IMG/VR virus record: IMGVR_UViG_3300010151_000089
Span: 1 to 30,528 of that record
Reading direction: 5' to 3' (one strand)
Length of the DNA stretch: 30,528 bases
Source: a virus
The notes beneath the pieces are model-generated. The model was not told the DNA's origin. It saw only the letters and a program-made list of their open reading frames with translations, and did not search any database. Position 1 is the stretch's first letter. Each line of letters starts with the position of its first letter. Of the stretch, positions 1 to 8,071 are shown piece by piece. A program made the position numbers and the translations under genes.

Positions 1-236
1 CGGACAAAGGTGTCCAAAGGACAGTCCTCGCCAAAATTGCGCTTTGGGCTTAAGAACCCGGGCTTGTCGCCAAGGTTGTAGTGGAACCAAAACTCCCGAA
101 AGGGATCGCCACCAGCGTCTGGAACGATACGGATCGTCTGATCGCCGTCTTGCGGCTTCCAGAACCACCGTTTACCGTTGCCTTTTGATTGCAGCGCAAC
201 CTGCTTCTGCTTCATCTTTTTCAAATCTAATGCCAT
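1..236 (-). CDS. 32: Single-stranded DNA-binding protein, gp32-like (N-terminal part; runs off the window)
   Basis: The frame is open from an ATG at 236 to the left edge, giving 78 residues with no stop, so the C-terminal part is missing. After a basic N-terminus (KKMKQKQ, the kind of arm T4 gp32 uses for cooperative binding) comes FWKPQDGDQTIRIVPD, then PFREFWFHYNLG and CPL near residue 72. This pattern (FWKP..G..IRI.P, wFHY, C-P) is the start of the gp32 OB-fold of T4-like phages. gp32 coats ssDNA in replication, recombination and repair. A strong AAGGAGA lies 8-9 bases before the ATG. It follows the tubulin-like gene with a 62-base gap holding a hairpin, so it may be a separate unit. The whole-family match is from memory; the zinc-binding cysteines cannot be checked because they lie outside the window. 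Confidence 0.85.
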   Translation of the reverse strand, partial: MALDLKKMKQKQVALQSKGNGKRWFWKPQDGDQTIRIVPDAGGDPFREFWFHYNLGDKPGFLSPKRNFGEDCPLDTFV

Positions 237-260
237 TTTATTTTCTCCTTAAAAATTATA

Positions 261-281
261 GGCTGGGTGGTTTTCCCAGCC
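261..281 (-). terminator. Intergenic hairpin between tubulin-like gene and gp32-like gene
   Basis: On the coding strand GGCTGGG / CCCAGCC form a perfect 7-bp stem with a 7-base loop, followed by TATAATTTTT and then the AAGGAG of the gp32-like gene. The T-run is weak and mixed with A, so this may be a leaky terminator, a 5' leader hairpin of the gp32-like mRNA, or a processing site. The TATAAT immediately after the stem could also be a -10 element, but no convincing -35 was found. Confidence 0.45.
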
Positions 282-298
282 CGCACTATAAGTATACC

Positions 299-1153
299 TC
301 ATTCTGAGCGATTGTCAACTATTTTTTCACCCTGAATGAAGTTTGTGTATGCTTCGACATATGTAAAATTTTCCTCATACGTTGTCGCCGTTATATCATA
401 TGATACACTAGTGAACTCAGACTGTCCAGCGTTTTTTACCTGTGTGCTAATTTTATTTAAAAGGTTTTTCTCTTTGTTTAGCGTCTCTTCGCCAAAGGCA
501 AAATAGAACTGCTTTTCACGAAGATAATCCAAATCAAAAAAATACTTTTCTTTTCCAGTCTCCATACAAAATATACCAATGGTACAGATCCTATTAATTT
601 CGCGTGGGGGCGATATGTTACTCATAACAGATTCGCTGTTTTTAAAGTAGTTCACCATATGAAAAGATTTGGCAATAAATGAATTGATTCTCTGACGGTA
701 TTCCACAATTGATAGATTTCCTAAAATGTTGGCTACGCGGTGGTCATCAATTAGAATGATCTTTTCAAACAGCGCGGATCTGGCGTATTGCTGTAATATG
801 TTGAACGTAACCTTTTCCTGCAACCTTTCTTTTTCGCTGAGCAAGTCTAAGTCTGAGCGGATATATACAACATTAATTTTCAAATTCTTAAATTGTTCCA
901 GTGTGGCCAAGATGGAACCGCCAGGGACTTCATGGCCACTGCAAAAAAAGAATAGGCGCTTGTCAACTTTCTTTACAAGCCGCGAAAAATTAGGCGTCTT
1001 TTCTTCTGCCTCTTCTGCGGTGTTGCTATCTGGTAGGGCATAGCAATTGCGGCCCGTGACCCCAACGTCTATATAAAAAACGTTATACTGGGGGTGCTCG
1101 GCCAATTGGCGCGCGATGCCGCAACCGATTTTACCAAAGCCGATTATGTCCAT
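299..1153 (-). CDS. Possible phage tubulin/FtsZ-like protein (otherwise unknown)
   Basis: This is a 284-residue protein. The N-terminus IGFGKIGCGIARQL (residues 4-17) is a glycine-rich nucleotide-loop-like start. A second Gly-rich stretch, CSGHEVPGGSILATL (71-85), sits after a hydrophobic strand, where tubulin/FtsZ proteins carry their phosphate-binding T4 loop. Residues 150-173 (EYRQRINSFIAKSFHMVNYF) resemble the long core helix H7 of that fold. The canonical GGGTGSG signature is not present, so a Rossmann-type protein remains possible. The ATG at 1153 has a GAGG 8 bases upstream and overlaps the end of the polymerase gene by 10 bases, so translation is probably coupled. Known phage tubulins (PhuZ, TubZ) position genomes or segregate plasmids; whether this one does is unknown. 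The family call is inference. Confidence 0.4.
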   Translation of the reverse strand: MDIIGFGKIGCGIARQLAEHPQYNVFYIDVGVTGRNCYALPDSNTAEEAEEKTPNFSRLVKKVDKRLFFFCSGHEVPGGSILATLEQFKNLKINVVYIRSDLDLLSEKERLQEKVTFNILQQYARSALFEKIILIDDHRVANILGNLSIVEYRQRINSFIAKSFHMVNYFKNSESVMSNISPPREINRICTIGIFCMETGKEKYFFDLDYLREKQFYFAFGEETLNKEKNLLNKISTQVKNAGQSEFTSVSYDITATTYEENFTYVEAYTNFIQGEKIVDNRSE

Positions 1154-2328
1154 TTTATCTTCCTCATTTCGCCAAAACTCTTGCCGGCTTGAGTTGAAAT
1201 ACTGAACTCTCCTAAATCAGTCTGCGAAAACACTTCAAACACCTTTGTTAATAGTCCCTTATCTTCCTTTGCCAAGTCAATTACTAGCGAATCGTGAATC
1301 ATAAATGCTATATGTGACTTGGAGCCCTTAAGCAAGTCATAGACCTTAATTGCCTGTCTTAAAACCATATCTGCTGTCGTACTTTGGATCAAGTAGTTCA
1401 AAGCGTGAAAGTCATCGGCCTCTATCTCTCTGCCAAACGGCGTCTTTACTATTTTACCATCCCAGTATTTTTCTTTAACGGCTATTCGATCATATGATCG
1501 GTTTGCCAAATAATCCTTAGAGTCTGGATTGTACAGCCAAGCAAAGATACGCTCCTTCGCCTCTTTTCTTGTCACGTATCCACGAAACACGTTTTTAGCA
1601 TTCCAATCGTGTATGTCTCCCTTTGGCTGCTCTTTATCCATCAAAGATAACAATGTCCTTAGCTCAGCAGCGTTGAAATCTAGTTCTACAAACAAATCAT
1701 TGTTTGGCTCTATAGCAGAGCGAAATTCTTTCTTAAGCGTCAGAATGGGAAAAGAGTTTGGCTCGGTCGTAAGTCTGCCAGTTTTTGTGCCAAAAATATT
1801 GTATTTAATACTTTTTTCAATCTTTTTAAGCCTTTTCAAGAAGTTTCTAGTTGCTAACTGATGGCTTAATCCGTTTAATTTGTCTGTTTTTAAATTTAGC
1901 GGCTGTGTTTTTATATCTTCACTAAGAGCAGCCAATTCCAGTAGAAAATTATAGTTTTTTGGCCTGTCGTAGTTATCCAAGACATACTTCGTTATCTGAT
2001 TCTTTACTTCGCAGAAATCTAAAAGAAAATGTTGTGGTACCAAGTCATATATGCAGTGCTCTTTTAGTGAAATTTTCGCTTGTATAAAAGCGTTCAAATG
2101 AGCTTTCCACTTGCCTGTTATTTCTTGCCACTCGCGCCGTAAATGCTCTGGGCACACATCGTGAATGTTTTTTCCATCGCAGTATAACTTTGCAAACTCA
2201 ACACCCGATGGCGCGTCGGCTCTATATTCCCAAGTGCCACTTAAATTCTGAGGGAACTCCTCGCAAAGAGAGCCGCTTGCATAAACTTTTTTGCACTTAG
2301 CTGGGTAATCAAATGTTTGAAAAATCAT
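1144..2328 (-). CDS. Family A (Pol I-type) DNA polymerase, polymerase domain only
   Basis: A 394-residue protein with the PolA palm and fingers motifs in order: TKTGRL (181-186), motif A ELDFNAAELR with D217, an O-helix with R254, K258, F262 and Y266 (the spacing of E. coli R754, K758, F762 and Y766), TPFGR then QSTTADM (315-321), and motif C MIHDSLV with H345 and D346. Both catalytic aspartates are present, but the Glu that normally follows in HDE is Ser. There is no room for a 3'-5' exonuclease; residues 1-175 match nothing I recognise. It overlaps the preceding gene by one base (TAATG), linking it to the structural operon. T4-like phages normally replicate with a family B enzyme, so this may be a repair or accessory polymerase, or the replicase of this lineage. 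Confidence 0.85.
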   Translation of the reverse strand: MIFQTFDYPAKCKKVYASGSLCEEFPQNLSGTWEYRADAPSGVEFAKLYCDGKNIHDVCPEHLRREWQEITGKWKAHLNAFIQAKISLKEHCIYDLVPQHFLLDFCEVKNQITKYVLDNYDRPKNYNFLLELAALSEDIKTQPLNLKTDKLNGLSHQLATRNFLKRLKKIEKSIKYNIFGTKTGRLTTEPNSFPILTLKKEFRSAIEPNNDLFVELDFNAAELRTLLSLMDKEQPKGDIHDWNAKNVFRGYVTRKEAKERIFAWLYNPDSKDYLANRSYDRIAVKEKYWDGKIVKTPFGREIEADDFHALNYLIQSTTADMVLRQAIKVYDLLKGSKSHIAFMIHDSLVIDLAKEDKGLLTKVFEVFSQTDLGEFSISTQAGKSFGEMRKIKWT

Positions 2329-3785
2329 TAAAACTCTAACAGGTCAGGAATAAGTATAATACTTTCTTCCCTGATTGTCAAGCTCTTATTTATCTTGGTG
2401 GCCTTCAGTGCAATGGCGCCCAGAGCATATTCAACATACTCAATTGCCATAGAAATTAGATATTTGTTATCAGGCAGACCAGCTAGGTAGATGTGGTGTG
2501 CTTTGTTGGCTATTCTTTTTAGCTTTTTAGAGCCGACTGGGCTTTTCTTCTCTATGTTCCTGATTTCAGCGTACCACTTTATCCACTTTTTTTCCAGCAA
2601 TTTATTTGGCGCGCCTCTTTTAATAAAAACTGACTTGTTTGCAATGATTTTTACATACTCTGGATTTTGCGAAATAAAATCGTTATACATATCAGTAATA
2701 GTATTAACAAAGCTGGTGCTCTTTTCTTTGAAGTTGCCATAGTTTGCAAAAGGGGTGAAAAGCTTTGAAAATACATCTTCTATTTCCACTTTATCAAAAG
2801 TTGTCCCTGCATATTTTGGTAGCTGCCAAACGGAAATATACGGCCACATCTTATCAGAGGTTACATCGGCAATTGCTCGCCAAGGAATGTTTGGATCGAT
2901 CTTAAAGCCGTGCATATTCAGAGCATATTTAAATAATTCAAAATTTGGGTCTTCATAAAATTTAATCTTTTCCTGATCAGAGGTTATATCTCCGTCAAAC
3001 AAGTCATACACGAGGCCGCTGCTGTATGGAGTGCTAAATCTGCTTTCCATAAAACCGGCAAACGTTACCGTTAAGTCTGTGTTTGTTATATATCTTTTAA
3101 AGATATTATAAAAGTCATCAATGTTTTTAATGGCAGAATCATTAGCATAAAAAGATAGTTCCGTTTCTGTAAAACTACTATAAATCTGTTCTAGGTTGTT
3201 CTGGAAGGCTTGATTTCTCTTGTTATATCCTTTTGCTATTTTAATCTGTTTGATCAAACTATCTTTTGGCTTGTAGCGATTTTGAAAGAGCTTTTCAACG
3301 TCGACCAGCGCAGAAACAATAAAGAGGGGGATTGTTTCCTGTCCCGGTTCACCTAGAAGATCTCTAAGGCCGGCAACAACTGAAGAGTCTTTCTTCGACC
3401 AACCGTCTTTTGGATCTTCTCCACATTCTGGCTCTTTCTCTTTTCCTTTAGATTTTCCGTGTAATTCCAGAAGCCTCCTTAGCATATCTTCTTGCAGCGG
3501 AGTATTCTCAATGCCAGCGACAAGGCCGTGACGGCTCACTTTTCCGTAAAGCGGATTACGATACCAAGTGTCAATTGAGTTGGTTTCAAAGTCATTATAC
3601 GCCTGCCTGAAGTTTATTCGGTCTTGGTATAGCTGTTTCGCAGAGGCGCCTTTTTCTATGTTGGAAATATCCCCAAATTTATCAATAATTGATTGTTTTA
3701 CAGCTTCTTGTTTGGAAACTATAGACTGCTTGACTTCTGTCTCTTCTTCAAGCTTGGCTAAATTGAATTCAATTTCCAACGTCAT
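2328..3785 (-). CDS. Large protein of unknown function in the baseplate cluster
   Basis: A 485-residue protein that I cannot assign to a named family. The N-terminus (1-60) is charged and helical, residues around 110-130 form a Lys/Glu/Gly-rich linker, and the rest is a mixed aromatic, probably globular protein. There is no signal peptide and no membrane segment. It starts at an ATG overlapping the stop of the hub gene (ATGA) with GGAAG just upstream, and ends by overlapping the polymerase ATG. Its place right after the baseplate/hub genes suggests a virion or baseplate-assembly protein, but only context supports that. Confidence 0.6.
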   Translation of the reverse strand: MTLEIEFNLAKLEEETEVKQSIVSKQEAVKQSIIDKFGDISNIEKGASAKQLYQDRINFRQAYNDFETNSIDTWYRNPLYGKVSRHGLVAGIENTPLQEDMLRRLLELHGKSKGKEKEPECGEDPKDGWSKKDSSVVAGLRDLLGEPGQETIPLFIVSALVDVEKLFQNRYKPKDSLIKQIKIAKGYNKRNQAFQNNLEQIYSSFTETELSFYANDSAIKNIDDFYNIFKRYITNTDLTVTFAGFMESRFSTPYSSGLVYDLFDGDITSDQEKIKFYEDPNFELFKYALNMHGFKIDPNIPWRAIADVTSDKMWPYISVWQLPKYAGTTFDKVEIEDVFSKLFTPFANYGNFKEKSTSFVNTITDMYNDFISQNPEYVKIIANKSVFIKRGAPNKLLEKKWIKWYAEIRNIEKKSPVGSKKLKRIANKAHHIYLAGLPDNKYLISMAIEYVEYALGAIALKATKINKSLTIREESIILIPDLLEF

Positions 3786-6700
3786 TTATTTTCTTCCTTT
3801 TCGTCTGCTTTTTTAAGTGCTTCTTTGCGTTTCTTTTCATACTCCGTAGCTTCTTTTTGATTCATACACCTACCATTCGAAAACAAGCGGTCTGGTGAAC
3901 ACTTACACTTCTTTTCTTTTTCATTCCAAGTAGCATTAGCCCCTTTGCACTCCCCCTTTGATGTCGGAAGTTCACTGGCGCGTCTAAACTCTACTTTTTT
4001 CGAAAAATAGAGGTTTGCTATTTTTTCGTCTAAAATCAAATTTTCAGTAATGTATTTAACAATATTATGTTCTGCGTGGATTCCAAACTTAGCCTTTTTC
4101 GCTTTCAAATCCTGTTCTGGTTTTTTGTTTTTCTTTCCGTCAAAGTTGTGGCCCATATTAACGCCGTGTACAGAAGTAGTATACTGCCCTACAGAAATCA
4201 CGTCTGTTACAGAATCAATTCGATAATAACCTCTAATGCCCGGGTCGTCTACGTCGTCTATTCCCAAAGGATTATGAGAAATGACGAAAAAACGGCCTTT
4301 GTCAAAAAGATTGTTCCCGATCATCGTGGGGCTGGCTTGATATGGCTGTTTCAAGAATTTTGCGGCGCTGTCAACTAAGGTGTCTAGCCACAGCGCAGTT
4401 CGCAAAGCTGAGTTATCCATATACCTGAAGTCTATTTGTCTAAGGATCCCGCGATCTTCACCCACTATCAAATGGTACATCCCGTCGCTGTGATCTTTCC
4501 ATCGGTTAAATGTGCGTTGACCCATGTCTGTCATTAAAGGGCCGACAGCCTCTGTATCATTGACGCTTGGGCTGGATTTTTGTCTATAATAAAATAGAGA
4601 TGTGTCTGTTTCGTCATCTTTCTTTTTAACTTCCATTGCTAAAGCCGCGAGCGCATTATGTGACGCTTCAGAATCCTTGCTCGGGTCTTGCGACAATGCC
4701 GCACTTGCCCAACGAGACCTCCAGCCTGCCGTGCCGCCGATTTGATATGGCTCTTTGACGATGTTTCCGAAGTTTGTGTTGGGTGATTGCAGTGCGTTGG
4801 GCATTAAATCGTATACCACACTATCCATAAAATTGCCAAATGTCCACTTGCTTCTGCCAACAGACTCAACATGTTTGAAGAACCACTCTTTGTAAACGCC
4901 CACCTCGATTAAAACATCACCGATATTAACCCACATTTCCTTGTCTAAGGCGCGAATGATCATGTTTCCAAATGCGACGGTCGGCATAATATTTCGTTTC
5001 TCTTCTCCTAAAAGCTCAAACATCGCCGATATTAGAGCTTTAAGCGGAAAAAACATAAAGTTACCAAAAGTACGATCAATTTGTCCCAGCCCACCAGTGT
5101 CCTCGTCTGCGCCATGGCCACAGTTTGTCAAAGCGCACAACATGGCATGCAACCTCTTCTCCAGTTCCTTCTTGTAGTCCACTCCAGTAGCCTTAATATC
5201 GCCGCCATTCAAGAGTCGCAAAATATATTTTCCTGTTACTTTTTTCTTTTTAATTATAGCAGATATTTCATCTACGACATCTTCTAAGCTGAATTCAGAT
5301 TGTTTTGATATCGCAACTCCGCTCTTTCTAAGGTATTCGCTTAAAGCCTGCTTTGATGCTCCGGATGAGCCCACCTCTTTTATATCCGATAAAGCTTTAG
5401 CCTTCATTGATTTTCTAGATGTAACTGTACTAACCGTGGTATTTAAACCAAAGCTTGGCTTATTGTTCCCGGGAGTGTGGTGTTGTGAAAAGCTGACTTT
5501 AAAAAGCTGATTTTCATGAGCAATTATTTCTAATACGATCTGTTGTAGAGTTAGCGCAGTTGCTTTTTTAATTCTATTTATTCTTTTGTTTAAAAATAAA
5601 ATTTTACCTCTTCTTTCTTTCTTAATTTCTTCTATAAGCTCATCTTCTTCTTTGCGGTTTTCCGCAGACAAAGATTGGCGGCGCCTTTTTTCGGCGCCGG
5701 AACAATCGTTAAAAAAGTTTTCGACCTTCTTGGCCTCTTCTTTGAGTTCCTTTAGCTCATCCATCGTTGCTTTGATTGTCTTTTTTTCTACGCTAATTTT
5801 ACCAATTTTTGTAAGATCAACAATTTCTAGAACGTCATTCTTTTCGCTCTCGGCGTATGCCGTAAACTCTGGGGCGCCCTGATAGCTTACGTTTAAATTA
5901 ATTTCACCATTTTCGCCAAATTTAAAGTCGTGTTTTGTCCATCTTATATTAAACACTTTTCGCTCTTCTTCTAGAAAGACTTGTCTAACATCAAAAGGCA
6001 CCAACTCGTCCGGAGTGTCCTTTTTAAACCTCCACCCGTATTCAACAAACAGGTTCTCTTCCAACACCTCAACTGTCTTTAGGCCATCACATTTAGTTCT
6101 TTGTCCCTTGGGAATAATCAGTTTAAGGTAATCTTTCTTAGACCAGCCACGCAGTACATCAATTGGGTGTCCTTCGGCAAAGGCTTTCATGCTACTGAAA
6201 TAAAACTCAACTTCAAAGTAGAAGGAGTTGGCCAACCCCCAACTGGGGAATTCCCTTTTTACCGACATCTGTTTAATACCAGCAGAGCCAATTCTAGCAA
6301 ACTGATTGTTTAGAATAAACTCCTCGTTTATAAACTCTTCAAAAATGATATCTTTTCTATGCCACGGATTATGATTCTTAGACCCGGGCTTGTCACGAAC
6401 AGACTCTTCTGCTGGTCGACGCGTCTTAGTAAAAAACGTCATATAAGGTATTAGGGCGGCATGTTGTGCAGGAGTCATATTTAATAAAAACTCCGCATAT
6501 CTCATTTTTGGGTTTGTCTCAGATAAAAACTTTCCAGCAGCAATCGTAGCATCAGCAAGAATATTACCCACTTTGCCCGCCGATGAAGGCGTTAGTGTCG
6601 GCAGTTTTTCCTCAAAATTATTTTTATGTTTGGGGTGAAAAGTTATTAGTTTTCCCCGGGCGTTCTTAAACGATGCATCAACCTTATGCTTTTCAAGTTC

Positions 6701-6823
6701 GCCATAAATTAACTTTCTGAGTTCTTCGTTCTCTGGTCTATATATCTGACCCAATAGCATTTCTGTTAACCAGCTTTGTGGCGTCAGATTGCGCGGCAAA
6801 AAGAATGTAGATTTTTTAGACAT
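3782..6823 (-). CDS. Large baseplate/hub structural protein with C-terminal Cys-rich tail
   Basis: At 1013 residues this is the longest ORF in the window. The N-terminal 340 residues are rich in aromatic beta segments (SFYFEVEFYFS at 200-210). Residues 345-420 are very charged and probably a long helix or coiled coil. The C-terminal third holds motifs typical of tail hub proteins (KGRFFVISHNPLG, GYYRIDSVTDVISVGQY). Near the end, C959, C973, C975 and C986 form a small EGF-like or disulphide/zinc knot, followed by a Lys/Glu tail. The start at 6823 is three bases after the LysM-protein stop; its Shine-Dalgarno is weak, suggesting coupling. Position next to gp53-like and tube-initiator-like genes supports a baseplate hub or wedge role. 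The exact T4 counterpart (gp27, gp6 or gp7 type) is not clear. Confidence 0.6.
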   Translation of the reverse strand: MSKKSTFFLPRNLTPQSWLTEMLLGQIYRPENEELRKLIYGELEKHKVDASFKNARGKLITFHPKHKNNFEEKLPTLTPSSAGKVGNILADATIAAGKFLSETNPKMRYAEFLLNMTPAQHAALIPYMTFFTKTRRPAEESVRDKPGSKNHNPWHRKDIIFEEFINEEFILNNQFARIGSAGIKQMSVKREFPSWGLANSFYFEVEFYFSSMKAFAEGHPIDVLRGWSKKDYLKLIIPKGQRTKCDGLKTVEVLEENLFVEYGWRFKKDTPDELVPFDVRQVFLEEERKVFNIRWTKHDFKFGENGEINLNVSYQGAPEFTAYAESEKNDVLEIVDLTKIGKISVEKKTIKATMDELKELKEEAKKVENFFNDCSGAEKRRRQSLSAENRKEEDELIEEIKKERRGKILFLNKRINRIKKATALTLQQIVLEIIAHENQLFKVSFSQHHTPGNNKPSFGLNTTVSTVTSRKSMKAKALSDIKEVGSSGASKQALSEYLRKSGVAISKQSEFSLEDVVDEISAIIKKKKVTGKYILRLLNGGDIKATGVDYKKELEKRLHAMLCALTNCGHGADEDTGGLGQIDRTFGNFMFFPLKALISAMFELLGEEKRNIMPTVAFGNMIIRALDKEMWVNIGDVLIEVGVYKEWFFKHVESVGRSKWTFGNFMDSVVYDLMPNALQSPNTNFGNIVKEPYQIGGTAGWRSRWASAALSQDPSKDSEASHNALAALAMEVKKKDDETDTSLFYYRQKSSPSVNDTEAVGPLMTDMGQRTFNRWKDHSDGMYHLIVGEDRGILRQIDFRYMDNSALRTALWLDTLVDSAAKFLKQPYQASPTMIGNNLFDKGRFFVISHNPLGIDDVDDPGIRGYYRIDSVTDVISVGQYTTSVHGVNMGHNFDGKKNKKPEQDLKAKKAKFGIHAEHNIVKYITENLILDEKIANLYFSKKVEFRRASELPTSKGECKGANATWNEKEKKCKCSPDRLFSNGRCMNQKEATEYEKKRKEALKKADEKEENK

Positions 6824-6825
6824 TT

Positions 6826-7173
6826 TTAATATCCATATACTTTTAGAACATCATTCAAAGGGAGGGGAATCTTAACTAAATCGCCCACTTCGACGTGCTG
6901 TTCCGTGGGCTTCTTGTTGAACCAAGCAATCACCCACCAATATTTGGAATGACCATAGTGCACATGAGATAGTTTATAATAGCGATCACCAAACTTCCAT
7001 ATATGATTGGCAAAGGTTAATAGTTTTATCTCATCGGGCGTAGGATAATTCATGTCTAGAGTTTCATAATGACGAATGGCATCTCTGTCATCGTATCTTG
7101 ACTTAAACTCTTTCTTATATCCGATATCGTCATTGACGAGGATATCTGTTTTTTTATACCTTGAATCAGCCAT
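6826..7173 (-). CDS. 53: LysM-like baseplate wedge protein (gp53 / tail protein X type)
   Basis: A 115-residue protein. Residues 52-105 look like a LysM fold as found in T4 gp53 and P2 gpX: TFANHIWKFGDRYYKLSHVHYG, split by a turn, then WWVIAWFNKKP, then a VEVGDLVKIPLP end. The N-terminal half (DILVNDDIGYKK, YPTPDEIK) is phage specific. gp53 joins neighbouring baseplate wedges in T4. An AGGAG lies 7 bases before the ATG, inside the end of the preceding gene; the stop of that gene is one base away, so the two are translationally linked. LysM-like fold: fairly sure; gp53 equivalence: probable. Confidence 0.65.
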   Translation of the reverse strand: MADSRYKKTDILVNDDIGYKKEFKSRYDDRDAIRHYETLDMNYPTPDEIKLLTFANHIWKFGDRYYKLSHVHYGHSKYWWVIAWFNKKPTEQHVEVGDLVKIPLPLNDVLKVYGY

Positions 7174-7174
7174 T

Positions 7175-8056
7175 TTATTCTCCTAAGATCGTGTCCTCGT
7201 TATATTCATCTCCAAGTCCAATGCCGGGATCGGCTTTGGCGGCCTCTTCGTGGGCTTGCTTTCGAACATTATATGGAAAGTTTTCATTTCCATAAAATTC
7301 GCCATCGGGGGCTGAGTTGTTCCACCCTATTGTTGATTCGTGTAGCGGACTAAAAGAGATGTTAAACCCAATAGCTCGCGGCAATAAATAGCCATATGTG
7401 CTATCTTTGTCCATTATAACACCTTTCGATTGGATTCCAAAATCACTAGAGAAGCTGGTGATATATCCCAGCAGCCCCTTCGCTGGATTTTTATGATTAA
7501 TAAGCAAATTGGCGAATTTAATTCGAACCAGCGGCGGGCTATCAAGAGCCTTTTGCCCAGAAGCATTAACCTCTTCATAGCCCGGGTATAAACTCTTTAT
7601 AAGCATATTTAACTTTTTCAAATTTTCATTTGCGTCAGCCTTACTAAAACAAGGAATCATTAATCCCAAAGTCACTGCTCGTGTTGTGTTAGAATAAGTT
7701 GGAATTGGATCTGCCCTGCCAAAAACAGGCGTTGAATTCCAATTGGGGGTGAAGCTGTCGCTAAACGCTGTTATATAAGCAGGAAAGCTTACGCGCTGAA
7801 ACTTTCCAAACTTACTAACTAAACCGGCAGTGGTTGGAAAAGTAAAATGAATATCTGAAAAGTCTAAACTATTTCGTAAAGCCACCTCTCCGGTGTCTGC
7901 TGTCTTAAGGGTTGGATCTGGCTCTGGTGCGCCGGCGCCGACAGTGCCAGCCCGAGTGTCTAAGCCGCCAATGAAACGAGCTTCGTAACGCTCAGCTTTC
8001 TTAGCAAAGTCCTTTCCTAGATTAGACGCCTTTTTTATATTATCCTGCCAGCCCAT
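7175..8056 (-). CDS. Baseplate tube-initiator-like protein (gp48/gp54-type candidate)
   Basis: A 293-residue protein. Residues 1-65 are a low-complexity, Ala/Gly/Pro-containing arm. Residues 92-160 carry the pattern YITAFSDSFTPNWNSTPVFG, then RADPI, TRAVTLGLMIP and an N-x-LKKLNMLIKSLYPGY helix. That arrangement recurs in baseplate or tail-tube-like proteins of T4-like phages, where the protein caps the baseplate hub and seeds the tail tube. AAAGGAG precedes the ATG by 10 bases. It lies directly after the tape-measure candidate and before the LysM protein, the expected place for such a protein. Functional assignment rests on pattern and order. Confidence 0.55.
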   Translation of the reverse strand: MGWQDNIKKASNLGKDFAKKAERYEARFIGGLDTRAGTVGAGAPEPDPTLKTADTGEVALRNSLDFSDIHFTFPTTAGLVSKFGKFQRVSFPAYITAFSDSFTPNWNSTPVFGRADPIPTYSNTTRAVTLGLMIPCFSKADANENLKKLNMLIKSLYPGYEEVNASGQKALDSPPLVRIKFANLLINHKNPAKGLLGYITSFSSDFGIQSKGVIMDKDSTYGYLLPRAIGFNISFSPLHESTIGWNNSAPDGEFYGNENFPYNVRKQAHEEAAKADPGIGLGDEYNEDTILGE

Positions 8057-8071
8057 TGTTTATTTTCTCCT

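Noticed and set aside
44-307. Plus-strand ORF of 87 codons at the left edge
   Set aside because: It lies antisense to the clear gp32-like coding sequence, is low-quality Arg/Cys-rich sequence, and has no Shine-Dalgarno.
4067-4378. Plus-strand ORF of 103 codons inside the hub gene
   Set aside because: Antisense to a well-supported gene, with no ribosome site and no family match.
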